64,000 bases of DNA from Paenibacillus ihbetae (lineage in GTDB: Bacteria > Bacillota > Bacilli > Paenibacillales > Paenibacillaceae): NCBI RefSeq assembly GCF_002741055.1, contig NZ_CP016809.1:5744501-5808500 (forward strand). The letters run 5' to 3'. The position numbers and the translations under genes were made by a program. Positions 52,799-61,261 of this stretch are shown here, piece after piece. The notes under the pieces were generated by a model that was not told the DNA's origin, did no database searches, and worked only from the letters and a program-made list of their open reading frames with translations. Each line of letters begins with the position of its first letter. Within the stretch, counting starts at the first letter, position 1.

Positions 52799-54296
52799 GA
52801 CGAAAGGACAGACGGTAAAGGAGCGTGCCCGCGATGCCTTAGGGAACGATTTTTTGCGCAGCGCGGTCCGGTTTACGACCGAGCGGCTCCGGCTGGGCAA
52901 GAAGCTGGCTGCGGAGGAGCATGGCAACTGGGACGACTGGCGTGAGCGGGGAAGGCAGATCCGTCTGCATACGATTGCCCATCTGGATTACTACTTGAAT
53001 GAGTTTGCCGAGAACGCCCGGGCGAATGGCGTTCATGTCCATTTTGCCGATACGGCCGAGGAGGCTGTCCGGATCTCGCTTGAAATCGCCAAGCATGCAT
53101 CCGCCAAGTCGGTGGTGAAATCGAAGTCGATGGTTTCGGAGGAGCTGCATCTCAATCAGGCGCTGGATTCCATCGGCGTGGAGGCCATTGAAACGGACCT
53201 CGGAGAGTACATTATCCAGCTGGCGAATGAAACGCCTTCCCATATCATCATCCCGGCCATTCATAAAAATCGGCACCAAATCGCCGGACTGCTGTCCCGG
53301 GAAGCGGGAGAGGATTTGCCTGCGGACACGGCGGTGCTGGCCGGCTTTGTCAGAACGAAGCTGCGGGAGAAGTTTCTGGAGGCGGATATCGGTATGACCG
53401 GCTGCAATTTCGCGATCGCGGAGACCGGCTCGATGGTGCTGTTCGAGAATGAAGGGAATGCGCGGATGGTCACGACCGTTCCGAAAACGCAGATCACCCT
53501 GATGGGAATGGAGCGCATCATCCCTTCCTGGGCAGACCTTGAAGTGATGGCGACCCTGCTGCCAAGATCGGCGACGGGCCAGAAGCTGACCGTCTACATG
53601 TCGGGGATTACCGGACCGCGGAGGGAGCAGGATGCGGACGGACCGGATCAGATGCATATCATCATTATCGATAACGGCCGATCCCTTCAGCTGGGCGATC
53701 CGGAGTTTCAGGAGCTGCTGAATTGCATCCGGTGCGGCGCTTGCCTGAACGCTTGCCCGGTATACCGGCATATTGGCGGTCATGCTTATGGCGGTACCTA
53801 CAGCGGGCCGATCGGCGCCGTACTGACGCCGGCATTGAAGAAGAACGTCGCGGAATGGGACGATATCGCCAATGCTTCAAGTCTGTGCGGAGCCTGCTAT
53901 GAGGCGTGTCCGGTCAAGATTCCGCTGCATGATATGCTTGTCTACCTGCGCAGAAGAAAGGTTGAGGCCGGGCGCGGGAACAAGGCGGAAACGCTGGGCA
54001 TGAAAGGCTTCTCGGTCGTGATGGGGAATGCGAAGCGGTACCGAAATGTCGTCCGGCTGGGCAAGCTCGGTCAGAAGCTCGTCGTTCGCAACGGTGAGAT
54101 CCGGGCCCGGATCGGGCCGTTGAAGGGGTGGAATACGTACCGGGTGACCCCGGAGCTGCCGAAGGATTCATTCCGGGACCGCTGGTCGAAGGTTGAACAG
54201 GAGCTGTACAGCGAGTCCACACCGATGAAACCGGAAGTGGCCGACAGGCTCAGTAAGCTAATGGACCAGCGAAAGAACGGAGGGCATGGTCAATGA
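52785..54296 (+). CDS. lutB: Lactate utilisation iron-sulfur protein LutB
   Basis: The 503-residue protein has an N-terminal LUD/DUF162 domain (SKSMVSEELHLNQALDSIGV, GMTGCNFAIAETGSMVLFEN) and two [4Fe-4S] ferredoxin motifs at about 308-375: NCIRCGACLNACPVYRHIGG and SLCGACYEACPVKIPLHDML. A C-terminal DUF3390-like part follows. It carries electrons in lactate oxidation. ATG 52785 lies inside the lutA end, with GAGGGGGTGAG upstream; the stop overlaps the lutC start (ATGA). Confidence 0.96.
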   Translation: MSAAETKGQTVKERARDALGNDFLRSAVRFTTERLRLGKKLAAEEHGNWDDWRERGRQIRLHTIAHLDYYLNEFAENARANGVHVHFADTAEEAVRISLEIAKHASAKSVVKSKSMVSEELHLNQALDSIGVEAIETDLGEYIIQLANETPSHIIIPAIHKNRHQIAGLLSREAGEDLPADTAVLAGFVRTKLREKFLEADIGMTGCNFAIAETGSMVLFENEGNARMVTTVPKTQITLMGMERIIPSWADLEVMATLLPRSATGQKLTVYMSGITGPRREQDADGPDQMHIIIIDNGRSLQLGDPEFQELLNCIRCGACLNACPVYRHIGGHAYGGTYSGPIGAVLTPALKKNVAEWDDIANASSLCGACYEACPVKIPLHDMLVYLRRRKVEAGRGNKAETLGMKGFSVVMGNAKRYRNVVRLGKLGQKLVVRNGEIRARIGPLKGWNTYRVTPELPKDSFRDRWSKVEQELYSESTPMKPEVADRLSKLMDQRKNGGHGQ

Positions 54297-55042
54297 CGAA
54301 TCCAGTACAACCCGACGAGTGGCTGAAGCGGCTGGAAGCCCGGTCCCGGACCAAGCAGGAGGCCTTTATGGACGGCATCGCCGCTAAATTGGGCCGGGAG
54401 CGCGTTCGGACACGGCCGAAGCATCCGTTCCGGGGCGCGCCGGATTTCTGGAAGGAGTTCCAATTGCCGCTTGAGGATAGCATTCGGCAGTTTACGGCGA
54501 ATTTTGAAGCTGCCGGCGGCCATGTGGTAAGGGTGAAAAACCGGGCGGAGGCGTCTGCGTTTATTGTGGATAAAGCTGCCGAGATGAGCGCGGGATCGAT
54601 CCTGATCAACGACGAAGAAGAGCTCTCCGCATTAAATCTTGCGTCGTCGCTTCCGGATGTGATGGTGCGCAGCTGGAACGAGGATCCGGACGAAAATTGG
54701 CGGGCGGAGGCGTCGCGCTCCGATATCGGTATTGTCATGGCGGATTACGCAGCCGCTTATACCGGTTCGCTCGTCGTTACGTCTTCGCCGGCCAAGGGGA
54801 GATCCGTTAGTTTGCTGCCTACCGTGCTTATGGCGATCGTTCCGGTCGACCGGATGGTTACCCGGTTAGGCGAAATTCTGGTGCGTTTCGATGAAGCCGG
54901 GCGGGAGCAGCTGCCTGCAGGCATTCATTTTATATCCGGACCGAGCCGGTCCGCCGACATCGAGAACGATCTCACGATCGGCGTTCACGGCCCTGGAATC
55001 GTGTTTGCGATATTGGTGGATGATGATTTCGATGCAGTGTGA
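54293..55042 (+). CDS. lutC: Lactate utilisation protein LutC
   Basis: The 249-residue LUD domain protein has ASAFIVDKAAEMSAGSILIN, SDIGIVMADYAAAYTGSLVV, SLLPTVLMAIVPVDRMVTRL and a final IHFISGPSRSADIENDLTIG followed by VHGPGIVFAILVDDD. It is the third subunit of the LutABC lactate oxidase. The ATG overlaps the lutB stop, and GGAGGGCATGG precedes it. The operon ends in a bidirectional terminator at 55138. Confidence 0.95.
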   Translation: MTNPVQPDEWLKRLEARSRTKQEAFMDGIAAKLGRERVRTRPKHPFRGAPDFWKEFQLPLEDSIRQFTANFEAAGGHVVRVKNRAEASAFIVDKAAEMSAGSILINDEEELSALNLASSLPDVMVRSWNEDPDENWRAEASRSDIGIVMADYAAAYTGSLVVTSSPAKGRSVSLLPTVLMAIVPVDRMVTRLGEILVRFDEAGREQLPAGIHFISGPSRSADIENDLTIGVHGPGIVFAILVDDDFDAV

Positions 55043-55137
55043 TGCCTAAAGGCGCCTACGGTCTGCATCTTGATTAATAGACGCCTTGGTCGCAGATGGT
55101 GCATGGTTCAAACAAGGCAGGCAATAGATCAAATGAG

Positions 55138-55178
55138 AAGAGGCTGTTCCGGGAGAATGCACCCGGGACAGCCTCTTT
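55138..55178. terminator. Bidirectional terminator between lutC and the amidase
   Basis: AAGAGGCTGTTCCGGG pairs with CCCGGGACAGCCTCTT with a 1-base difference. Confidence 0.85.
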
Positions 55179-55191
55179 GCAGTCCAATCGT

Positions 55192-55992
55192 TTATTTTCC
55201 TTCTTCCAAGGCTTGAAGGCGCTTCTCCAGCGACTTAAGCTGCTCCTGATTTGCCGTTATCATGGACAGGAGATCTTTGCGTAATCGGTTGAATACAATG
55301 GCGCATTCCTCCCGTGTAATCGGTGCGCCCGGTCGGCTCCCGTCAAAATAACCGTTCTTGGTCATCTCATCCCAAGCCGCGGCGGCCCAGGGACTTACCA
55401 CATGAATATCGCGTCCTGGATGATCCACGTGATCCCCTCCTTTTCGCTGGAGTCCCAAAGCCTTGGCGATACCGGCCGTATGGCCGGCCGCCAAAGCGTT
55501 CATTACCTCCTGTCGTTTCAACAGGGCAGCATCTGCTGCAACGTCGACGAACAGATTCTCGGTGAGAACTGCGGGCATGTTACTTTCGCGAAGCATGTGG
55601 AGGTTTTTGGTCTTTTGCCCGCGGTCCGTTATTCCCAGCGGCTTCAATGCCGACATGATCTCTGAATGAAGCACATGGTGAAATGCGGTCGAAGCTGCGG
55701 AAGCTCGCGGGTAGCGATAGCTTTCGAATCCACCCGAGCCGCCGCCGGCATTGCAGTGTATGGAGACGAGAATATCGGCTTTCTCCCGATTGGCTGCTGC
55801 AGTCCGGTCCGGCAGTTCGACAAAAACATCAGTCGTTCGGGAGAGAAACACCTTCACGCCGCTATATTCGGCTTCCAGTCTTTTTTTTACGGCAAGAGAC
55901 AATGCAAGCACGATATCCTTCTCCTGCAATCCGTTGGCTGTGGCGCCCGGATCCTTGCCTCCGTGTCCGGCATCGATCCAAACCTTCTTCAA
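55192..55992 (-). CDS. N-acetylmuramoyl-L-alanine amidase (Amidase_3)
   Basis: The 266-residue enzyme cleaves the bond between MurNAc and the peptide. The catalytic domain (about 1-180) has VWIDAGHGGKDPGATANGLQ, the metal His in SIHCNAGGGSGGFESYRY and the catalytic Glu in PAVLTENLFVD. A C-terminal part holds an SLH-like segment (AAAWDEMTKNGYFDGSRPGA and PITREECAIVFNRL) and a coiled coil (MITANQEQLKSLEKRLQALE). TTG 55992 is the start, with AAAGGCGGTG before it. No signal peptide is seen, so it may be a released lysin or act on internalised wall, as phage-type amidases do; no prophage surrounds it. Confidence 0.9.
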   Translation of the reverse strand: MKKVWIDAGHGGKDPGATANGLQEKDIVLALSLAVKKRLEAEYSGVKVFLSRTTDVFVELPDRTAAANREKADILVSIHCNAGGGSGGFESYRYPRASAASTAFHHVLHSEIMSALKPLGITDRGQKTKNLHMLRESNMPAVLTENLFVDVAADAALLKRQEVMNALAAGHTAGIAKALGLQRKGGDHVDHPGRDIHVVSPWAAAAWDEMTKNGYFDGSRPGAPITREECAIVFNRLRKDLLSMITANQEQLKSLEKRLQALEEGK

Positions 55993-56202
55993 GATGTTTC
56001 ACCGCCTTTAAGGATTGTGAGGTCCTTGATACCGATCAGCCGATGCGGCGAGCGGGAAGGTCAGGAGCTTTGACCGCTGGACGGTTGCTGTGCAGCCCGA
56101 TACGATTAACCCGCCGCAAGGACAAGGATCATATACTAGGGTACGCCGATTCGGTACATTTGGTGTTTGCTCCTGTCCATTAGATGAAGAAAAAGAAGTG
56201 GA

Positions 56203-57057
56203 TTACTTTCCTTTCCGCGTCAGCTCGGCCAGCTTATCCCATTGATCGCTTGTGACCTTGGATAAAGCGTTGAACTGTCCGGCACCCTGCAGCCACTCGC
56301 CGCCATCGATGGTTATGACCTCACCGTTGATATAGGCGGCATAGTCCGAGATCAGATAAGCCGCCAGATCGGCGAGCTCCTCCGGACGGCCGACCCTGCG
56401 GAGAGGGACCCGATCCACCATCTTTTGTTCAAGCTCGGGAGTAGGGGAAAGTCTGGACCAGGCCCCTTCCGTCGGAAAAGGTCCCGGCGCGACCGCAACC
56501 TGCCGGATCCCGTAGGGGGCCCACTCTACTGCCAGTGAACGGGTCAGCGCCAGGACGCCTGCCTTCGCGGCGGCGGAAGGAACGACATAACCAGATCCGG
56601 TCGATGCGTAGGTGGTCACAATGTTCAGCATCGTTCCCGAATGGCCTTGGTCGATCCAGCGTTTGCCGACTTCCAGCGTAGCATAGAATGTACCGTGCAG
56701 GACGATATTGAGCACGGCATCAACGGCTCGCGGCGACAAGCGTTCGGTCGGACTGATGAAATTGCCGGCCGCATTGTTGACGAGAATGTCGATCCTCCCG
56801 TATTGTGCTTCGGCAGCGTCCACAAGCTCGGCGATTTGGGCAGGATCCCTTACGTCACAGGTCTTATACCATACCTCCAGTCCTTGGCTTCTGAGTTCCT
56901 CGGCAGTCTGCTTTAAGCGTTCTTCGCGGCGTCCGCATATGGCGAGCCGGGCCCCGAGCTTCGCGAAGGTCTCTCCCATTGACCGGCCCAGTCCGGTGGC
57001 TCCCCCTGTAATCAAAATCACTTTGTCTTTAAGCAAATCACTTGCGAACAGTCCCAT
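56203..57057 (-). CDS. Short-chain dehydrogenase, 2,4-dienoyl-CoA reductase-like
   Basis: The 284-residue enzyme has LLKDKVILITGGATGLGRSM (NAD(P) site TGGxxGLG), ILVNNAAGNFISPTERLSPR and a C-terminal NGEVITIDGGEWLQGAGQF. The N-N-A-A-G-N-F signature and the lack of the classical Y-x-x-x-K position (it reads VVPSAAAKAG) match the 2,4-dienoyl-CoA reductase branch, which helps break down unsaturated fatty acids. ATG 57057 has AAAGGAAG 6 bases before it; the ORF start at 57144 would add 29 poorly conserved residues. It is monocistronic and divergent from the murE paralog. Confidence 0.88.
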   Translation of the reverse strand: MGLFASDLLKDKVILITGGATGLGRSMGETFAKLGARLAICGRREERLKQTAEELRSQGLEVWYKTCDVRDPAQIAELVDAAEAQYGRIDILVNNAAGNFISPTERLSPRAVDAVLNIVLHGTFYATLEVGKRWIDQGHSGTMLNIVTTYASTGSGYVVPSAAAKAGVLALTRSLAVEWAPYGIRQVAVAPGPFPTEGAWSRLSPTPELEQKMVDRVPLRRVGRPEELADLAAYLISDYAAYINGEVITIDGGEWLQGAGQFNALSKVTSDQWDKLAELTRKGK

Positions 57058-57296
57058 GCGCATCTTCCTTTCATTGCAAATTTTTGAATCTGACCGTTCT
57101 TGCAGATGGATTCGTACATCTCTAACAATTCTGTGCGAATTCACAAATTCCCTTTATCGATTGGAAACGCTTACGATTTATGTTTTGATCCCTGTGCGGA
57201 AGGTTATCTAATTTTGAAATGTTGATTAAAAGTATATCTCATCGCTAATTCTACATCCTATATGACACGATACCATCACGAGACGAGGAGCCTTGC

Positions 57297-58808
57297 ATGA
57301 ATCTGAAATCTTTGACGGACGGGCTGATTCTGAAGACGATTACCGGCAGCACTTCACGAGAGATAACGAATCTGGATACCGACTCCCGTAATATAAAGCC
57401 GGGCGGTCTGTTTATTTGCGTACCCGGATTTCGTGTCAATGGACATGACTATGCCCGCGATGCCGTTGCGAATGGAGCCGTTGCCGTCGTTGCGGAGCAA
57501 GACCTGCCGGATCTGCCAGGGGATGTAACCTGTATCAAGGTCCCGGATGTACGCCGGGCACTGCCGATTCTTGCGAATGCTTTTTTTGATAACCCCACCG
57601 GGAGGCTGAGGCTGATCGGCATAACAGGAACAAACGGCAAGACGACGACCACCCATATGGTGGAAAAGATATTGAATGACTGCGGGCGAAAAACAGGCAT
57701 GATCGGGACGCTGTACATGCGGATCGGCGAGCATACGGAGCCTGCTCAAAATACGACGCCGGATACGATCCAGCTCCAGCGTTACTTGCATACCATGGCT
57801 GCGCTTGGAGGGGAATATGCCGTCCTGGAAGTATCCTCGCACGGTCTGGATATGGGACGGGTCCGCGGATCTGATTTTCAAACCGTTGTGTTTACGAATT
57901 TGTCCCATGATCATCTGGACTATCATCTGGATATGGACAGCTACCGCAGCACAAAGGAGCTTCTCTTCTCCCAATTGGGCAACAGCAGCCGGGATATGCT
58001 GAAGAAAGCCGTGCTGAACGCCGACGACGAGGCATCGGCGTATTATGCGAAGCGAACATCGGCGCAGGTCGTAACCTATGGCATAAAGCAGCCTGCACAT
58101 ATACGCGCCGAGGATATCCGCCACGCTTCGGAGGGATGCAGCTTTATGGTCCGTTCTCCTTGGGGGGACGGGCGGTTTTCCCTGAAGGTCCATGGAATGT
58201 ACAATGTATATAATGCGCTGGCAGCGATCGCCGTCGGTTTAGTGGAAGGGCTTCATTTGGAGGACATTCGGCACAGTCTTGAGCAATTTGCAGGAGTTCA
58301 GGGCCGTTTTCAAGAAATACAAACCAATCAAAGCTTTCGGGTCGTGGTGGATTATGCCCATAATCCCGACGGGCTGAAGGCGACTCTGCAGTCGGCAAGA
58401 ACCATTACTTCGGGCAAAATGATCTGTGTTCTCGGCTGCAGAGGGGAGCGTGATCGACTGAAGAGGCCCATCATGGCTGATATCGCCGCTTCGCATAGTG
58501 ACTATGTGTTTTTTACGACCGACAATCCGTTCTCAGAGGATCCGGAAACGATCCTGGCGGAGATGCTGAACGGTCTGAATGACCGGGAATCGGTCAATTG
58601 GGAGGTCGTTCTGAATCGGAAAGAAGCGATCCGGCGGGCGGTGAAGATGGCAGGGGATGAGGACCGTATCATCATCACCGGGCGCGGACATGAACGACGT
58701 TACGTCTCTGGCGGAACGACCGAATTGTTCAGCGATGAGGAGGTCGTGCTCCATTCCCTTGCCGGATCCGGCGAAGGCATTCAGACGGCGAACGCCCCAA
58801 ACTTGTAA
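57297..58808 (+). CDS. murE: MurE-type Mur ligase with altered DNPR motif
   Basis: The 503-residue ligase adds the third amino acid to UDP-MurNAc-L-Ala-D-Glu. It has the N-terminal MurE domain (TDSRNIKPGGLFICVPGF), the ATP loop GITGTNGKTTTTH at about 108-120, EVSSHGLDMGRV, the carbamylated-Lys position K220 (YRSTKELLF) and GRFQEIQTNQSFRVVVDYAH. The DAP-specificity motif D-N-P-R is DNPF here (409-412), so the Arg that holds diaminopimelate is lost. It lies outside a division/cell-wall cluster and is thus probably a paralog of the housekeeping murE. GACGAGGAG precedes the ATG; the next gene starts 18 bases on. Confidence 0.88.
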   Translation: MNLKSLTDGLILKTITGSTSREITNLDTDSRNIKPGGLFICVPGFRVNGHDYARDAVANGAVAVVAEQDLPDLPGDVTCIKVPDVRRALPILANAFFDNPTGRLRLIGITGTNGKTTTTHMVEKILNDCGRKTGMIGTLYMRIGEHTEPAQNTTPDTIQLQRYLHTMAALGGEYAVLEVSSHGLDMGRVRGSDFQTVVFTNLSHDHLDYHLDMDSYRSTKELLFSQLGNSSRDMLKKAVLNADDEASAYYAKRTSAQVVTYGIKQPAHIRAEDIRHASEGCSFMVRSPWGDGRFSLKVHGMYNVYNALAAIAVGLVEGLHLEDIRHSLEQFAGVQGRFQEIQTNQSFRVVVDYAHNPDGLKATLQSARTITSGKMICVLGCRGERDRLKRPIMADIAASHSDYVFFTTDNPFSEDPETILAEMLNGLNDRESVNWEVVLNRKEAIRRAVKMAGDEDRIIITGRGHERRYVSGGTTELFSDEEVVLHSLAGSGEGIQTANAPNL

Positions 58809-58826
58809 GAGCAGAGGAGTGATGCG

Positions 58827-59927
58827 ATGAAACGACATGCATTCTTACCGTATGCCTTGATTACGGCGATCATGCTGCTGATGCCGGCATGCTCCGGAGG
58901 TTACGCTCCGTCGCCTTCGGGCGGGGAAGAACGGAGGGAAAGCGCTGAGCATAGGACTGGCGCTCCTTACAAGGTCCTTGCCGAAGATTTGGAAACGCCG
59001 TGGGCCATCGATTTTCACGGGGAGGTTATCTTCCTTAGCGAACGGGAAGGGAATGTCGTTCAAATCCGAGACGGCCAAGTATCGAGGCGGCCTGCCGTCA
59101 CGAGCAAGCCGATTGCCTCCATTGGCGAGGGCGGCCTGCTGGGCTTCGTCCTTGCCCCCGATTATGAGGAATCGAAGGCGGCCTTTGTCTATCATACGTA
59201 TGAACAGGATGGGGCGGTCAAGAACCGGCTGGTACGTCTTAAGGAGCATGCAACATCTTGGAAGGAAACGGCTTCTCTCCTCGAGGATATCCCCGGATCC
59301 AATGTGCATAACGGCGGAAGAATCGCGATCGGTCCGGACGGGTTTCTCTACGTCACGACCGGAGACGCCGGTAACGGCGAGCTGGCGCAGGATCCGGAGA
59401 ATCTGGCGGGGAAAATCCTCAGAATCTCGCTGGACGGCTCGGTTCCGTCGGATAATCCTATGCCGGACTCCTATGTCTACTCGTTCGGGCATCGTAATGC
59501 CCAGGGGCTGGACTGGAATTCGGACGGGGAGCTGTACAGTTCGGAGCACGGGCCATCCGGCACTCCCGGCGGGCACGATGAAATTAATAACATCGCCGCC
59601 GGCCGTAATTATGGATGGCCTGCGCTGATTGGCGACGCGAAGGAGAGCGGCATGGAGCAGCCGGTATACCATACGGGCGAAACGGCGTTGGCGCCGTCGG
59701 GCGTGGCCTTTGATGAGGAGGATGTGCTGTATGTCGCTACTTTACGAGGCAGCAAGCTGTACCGGTACGAACCGGACAAGGACGAGCTTGAGGCTGTGCT
59801 GGAGGGCGAGGGAAGGCTCCGGGATGTCAAGGTGCAGAACGGCCGAATCTATGTGATTACCAATAATACGGATGGACGGGGCGTGCCTGGCGAGCGGGAT
59901 GACCGGCTGCTAGTATTGGAAATATAG
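58827..59927 (+). CDS. PQQ-dependent sugar dehydrogenase-like lipoprotein
   Basis: The 366-residue lipoprotein (lipobox MPAC, Cys about 22) has a six-bladed propeller of the glucose/sorbosone dehydrogenase (GSDH) family: LETPWAIDFHGEVIFLSERE, GEGGLLGFVLAPDYEES, NGGRIAIGPDGFLYVTTGDA, YVYSFGHRNAQGLDWNSDGE, SSEHGPSGTPGGHDEINNI and a final GRNYGWPALIGD. Proteins of this family oxidise sugars with PQQ, though many Firmicute members have no proven cofactor. AGCAGAGGAGTG precedes the ATG, 18 bases after murE, so the two are probably one transcript. Confidence 0.88.
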   Translation: MKRHAFLPYALITAIMLLMPACSGGYAPSPSGGEERRESAEHRTGAPYKVLAEDLETPWAIDFHGEVIFLSEREGNVVQIRDGQVSRRPAVTSKPIASIGEGGLLGFVLAPDYEESKAAFVYHTYEQDGAVKNRLVRLKEHATSWKETASLLEDIPGSNVHNGGRIAIGPDGFLYVTTGDAGNGELAQDPENLAGKILRISLDGSVPSDNPMPDSYVYSFGHRNAQGLDWNSDGELYSSEHGPSGTPGGHDEINNIAAGRNYGWPALIGDAKESGMEQPVYHTGETALAPSGVAFDEEDVLYVATLRGSKLYRYEPDKDELEAVLEGEGRLRDVKVQNGRIYVITNNTDGRGVPGERDDRLLVLEI

Positions 59928-60034
59928 AGGTTGATTCATAATCGGCTATTTCCGGAATAGAATAAAGCAGAATGGTGTACGAGCCTTGGGCTAAAGGGCT
60001 TTGTTGAATGAGAGGGTTCGCGATTAAGGCGATT

Positions 60035-60066
60035 TAAAAAAGAACGACCCCTCCTGTATGGAAGGG
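60035..60066 (-). terminator. Terminator of the cysteine-rich regulator gene
   Basis: On the minus strand CCCTTCC and GGAGGGG form a 7-bp stem followed after 5 bases by six T. Confidence 0.6.
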
Positions 60067-60089
60067 CCGCCGCGCGGCAAGAATGGATA

Positions 60090-60737
60090 TTACATTTGCG
60101 CTTTATGCTGCTTGTTGCGTATGTGATACACGCATTTTTTGCCGCCTTTGGCCAGGCATTCCGTACGCTCCACATCTGCCCCGAGCAGTGAGCGGAACAA
60201 ATCCAGCTCGCAGCGGCAGGCATGCTGATAGCGGCTCGCGACTTGAGAGATCGGGCAGTTTAATTCCTCGAGAATGAACTCTTCTTCGGCGACCTTTTTA
60301 TAATCGACCATATACCCGTTGTCATTCTGGATTTGCGCCAGCGCCGCAACCCGTGCTTCTAATGCGTCTGCGGCAACGGTGGGCGAATACTTGCTTCGCA
60401 GCGTCTCTTTCCGCTTATCGAACAGCAGGGAGATCATCTCGTCTCCTGCCTCATCCTGCAGCTCCTGGAGCAGATCCAAGGCAAGGGAATGATAGTTTCT
60501 AGGGAAGAAATCCTCCGCAGATTCGGTAAGGCTGTATAGGGAAACGGGTCTGCCCATGGGCTGCTTCACCGTTCGAAATGTAATATATCCTTCATTCTTT
60601 AGGCTCTCCAGATGGCGCCGAACGGCCATTCCGGTAATCCCGAGCGCCTCGGTAATGGATTTAGTGCTCATCTCGCCGTTTATTTTTAACAATTGCATGA
60701 TATATTCGCGTGTGCTGTAAGCGACTTCCTGTTCCAT
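60090..60737 (-). CDS. HTH regulator with conserved C-terminal cysteines (SufR-like)
   Basis: The 215-residue protein has an N-terminal DeoR/ArsR-like winged helix (MSTKSITEALGITGMAVRRH at about 23-42, then LESLKNEGYITFR) and a C-terminal part with Cys161, 174, 176, 194 and 202 in ELNCPISQVASRYQHACRCE and ERTECLAKGGKKCVYHI. This matches regulators of the SufR type, which bind an Fe-S cluster and sense iron-sulfur status or oxidation. AAGGCGG precedes the ATG. The gene is divergent from a ferredoxin at 61021, which makes an Fe-S sensing role plausible. Confidence 0.85.
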   Translation of the reverse strand: MEQEVAYSTREYIMQLLKINGEMSTKSITEALGITGMAVRRHLESLKNEGYITFRTVKQPMGRPVSLYSLTESAEDFFPRNYHSLALDLLQELQDEAGDEMISLLFDKRKETLRSKYSPTVAADALEARVAALAQIQNDNGYMVDYKKVAEEEFILEELNCPISQVASRYQHACRCELDLFRSLLGADVERTECLAKGGKKCVYHIRNKQHKAQM

Positions 60738-60876
60738 AATATCACCGCCTTGATTCTCGATGAGTAGCTTCCACAGCAGTATGATTAGATGAAAGCAATA
60801 TGTCTCATCTTATGTCTTTGATGGATAGAAGTCAACCGATTGGCCTGGATTTTCGCCATCCGCCGGGGACGGCCGA

Positions 60877-60905
60877 TTGACAATCGGCAATGCTCCCTAC
60901 ATAAT
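60877..60905 (+). promoter_or_regulatory. Sigma-A promoter of the ferredoxin gene
   Basis: A perfect TTGACA (60877-60882), a 17-base spacer and CATAAT (60900-60905), about 116 bases before the start codon. Confidence 0.7.
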
Positions 60906-61020
60906 TATGATATATTTTAGTATACAATGTATGGAAATCGTAGATTCAATATTTTGCTGTAGATTTCGACCGGACGAATCATGGATGAAAGCGATCACAC
61001 ATGGGAAGGTGGAATAACCG

Positions 61021-61257
61021 ATGTATGTCATTGGATCGGCTTGTATTGAAGAGAAAGCGGGAGAATGCGTCGATGTGTGCCCCGTCGACTGTATCGAGGA
61101 AGGCGACGACCAATTTTATATCGATACGGATATCTGCATTTCCTGCGGTGCCTGCGAGGCTGCCTGCCCTGTAGCGGCGATCTATTATTTCGAGGATTTG
61201 CCCGAGGATCAGAAGCATTACTTTGATAAAGCGGTTGAGTATTATAGGAGCAAGTAG
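61021..61257 (+). CDS. 7Fe-type ferredoxin
   Basis: The 78-residue electron carrier has cysteines at 8, 16, 20, 24, 39, 42, 45 and 49. This is exactly the spacing of Azotobacter ferredoxin I, in which Cys8, 16 and 49 hold a [3Fe-4S] cluster and Cys20, 39, 42 and 45 a [4Fe-4S] cluster, with Cys24 free. The rest is acidic (FEDLPEDQKHYFDKAVEYYR). GGGAAGGTGG precedes the ATG. The tandem 234-bp element begins 5 bases after the stop, so the message may run into it. A divergent cysteine-rich regulator lies upstream. Confidence 0.95.
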   Translation: MYVIGSACIEEKAGECVDVCPVDCIEEGDDQFYIDTDICISCGACEAACPVAAIYYFEDLPEDQKHYFDKAVEYYRSK

Positions 61258-61261
61258 TTTC

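Noticed and set aside
55192..57057. Prophage remnant
   Set aside because: Only an amidase suggests it; the neighbours are metabolic genes with normal base composition.
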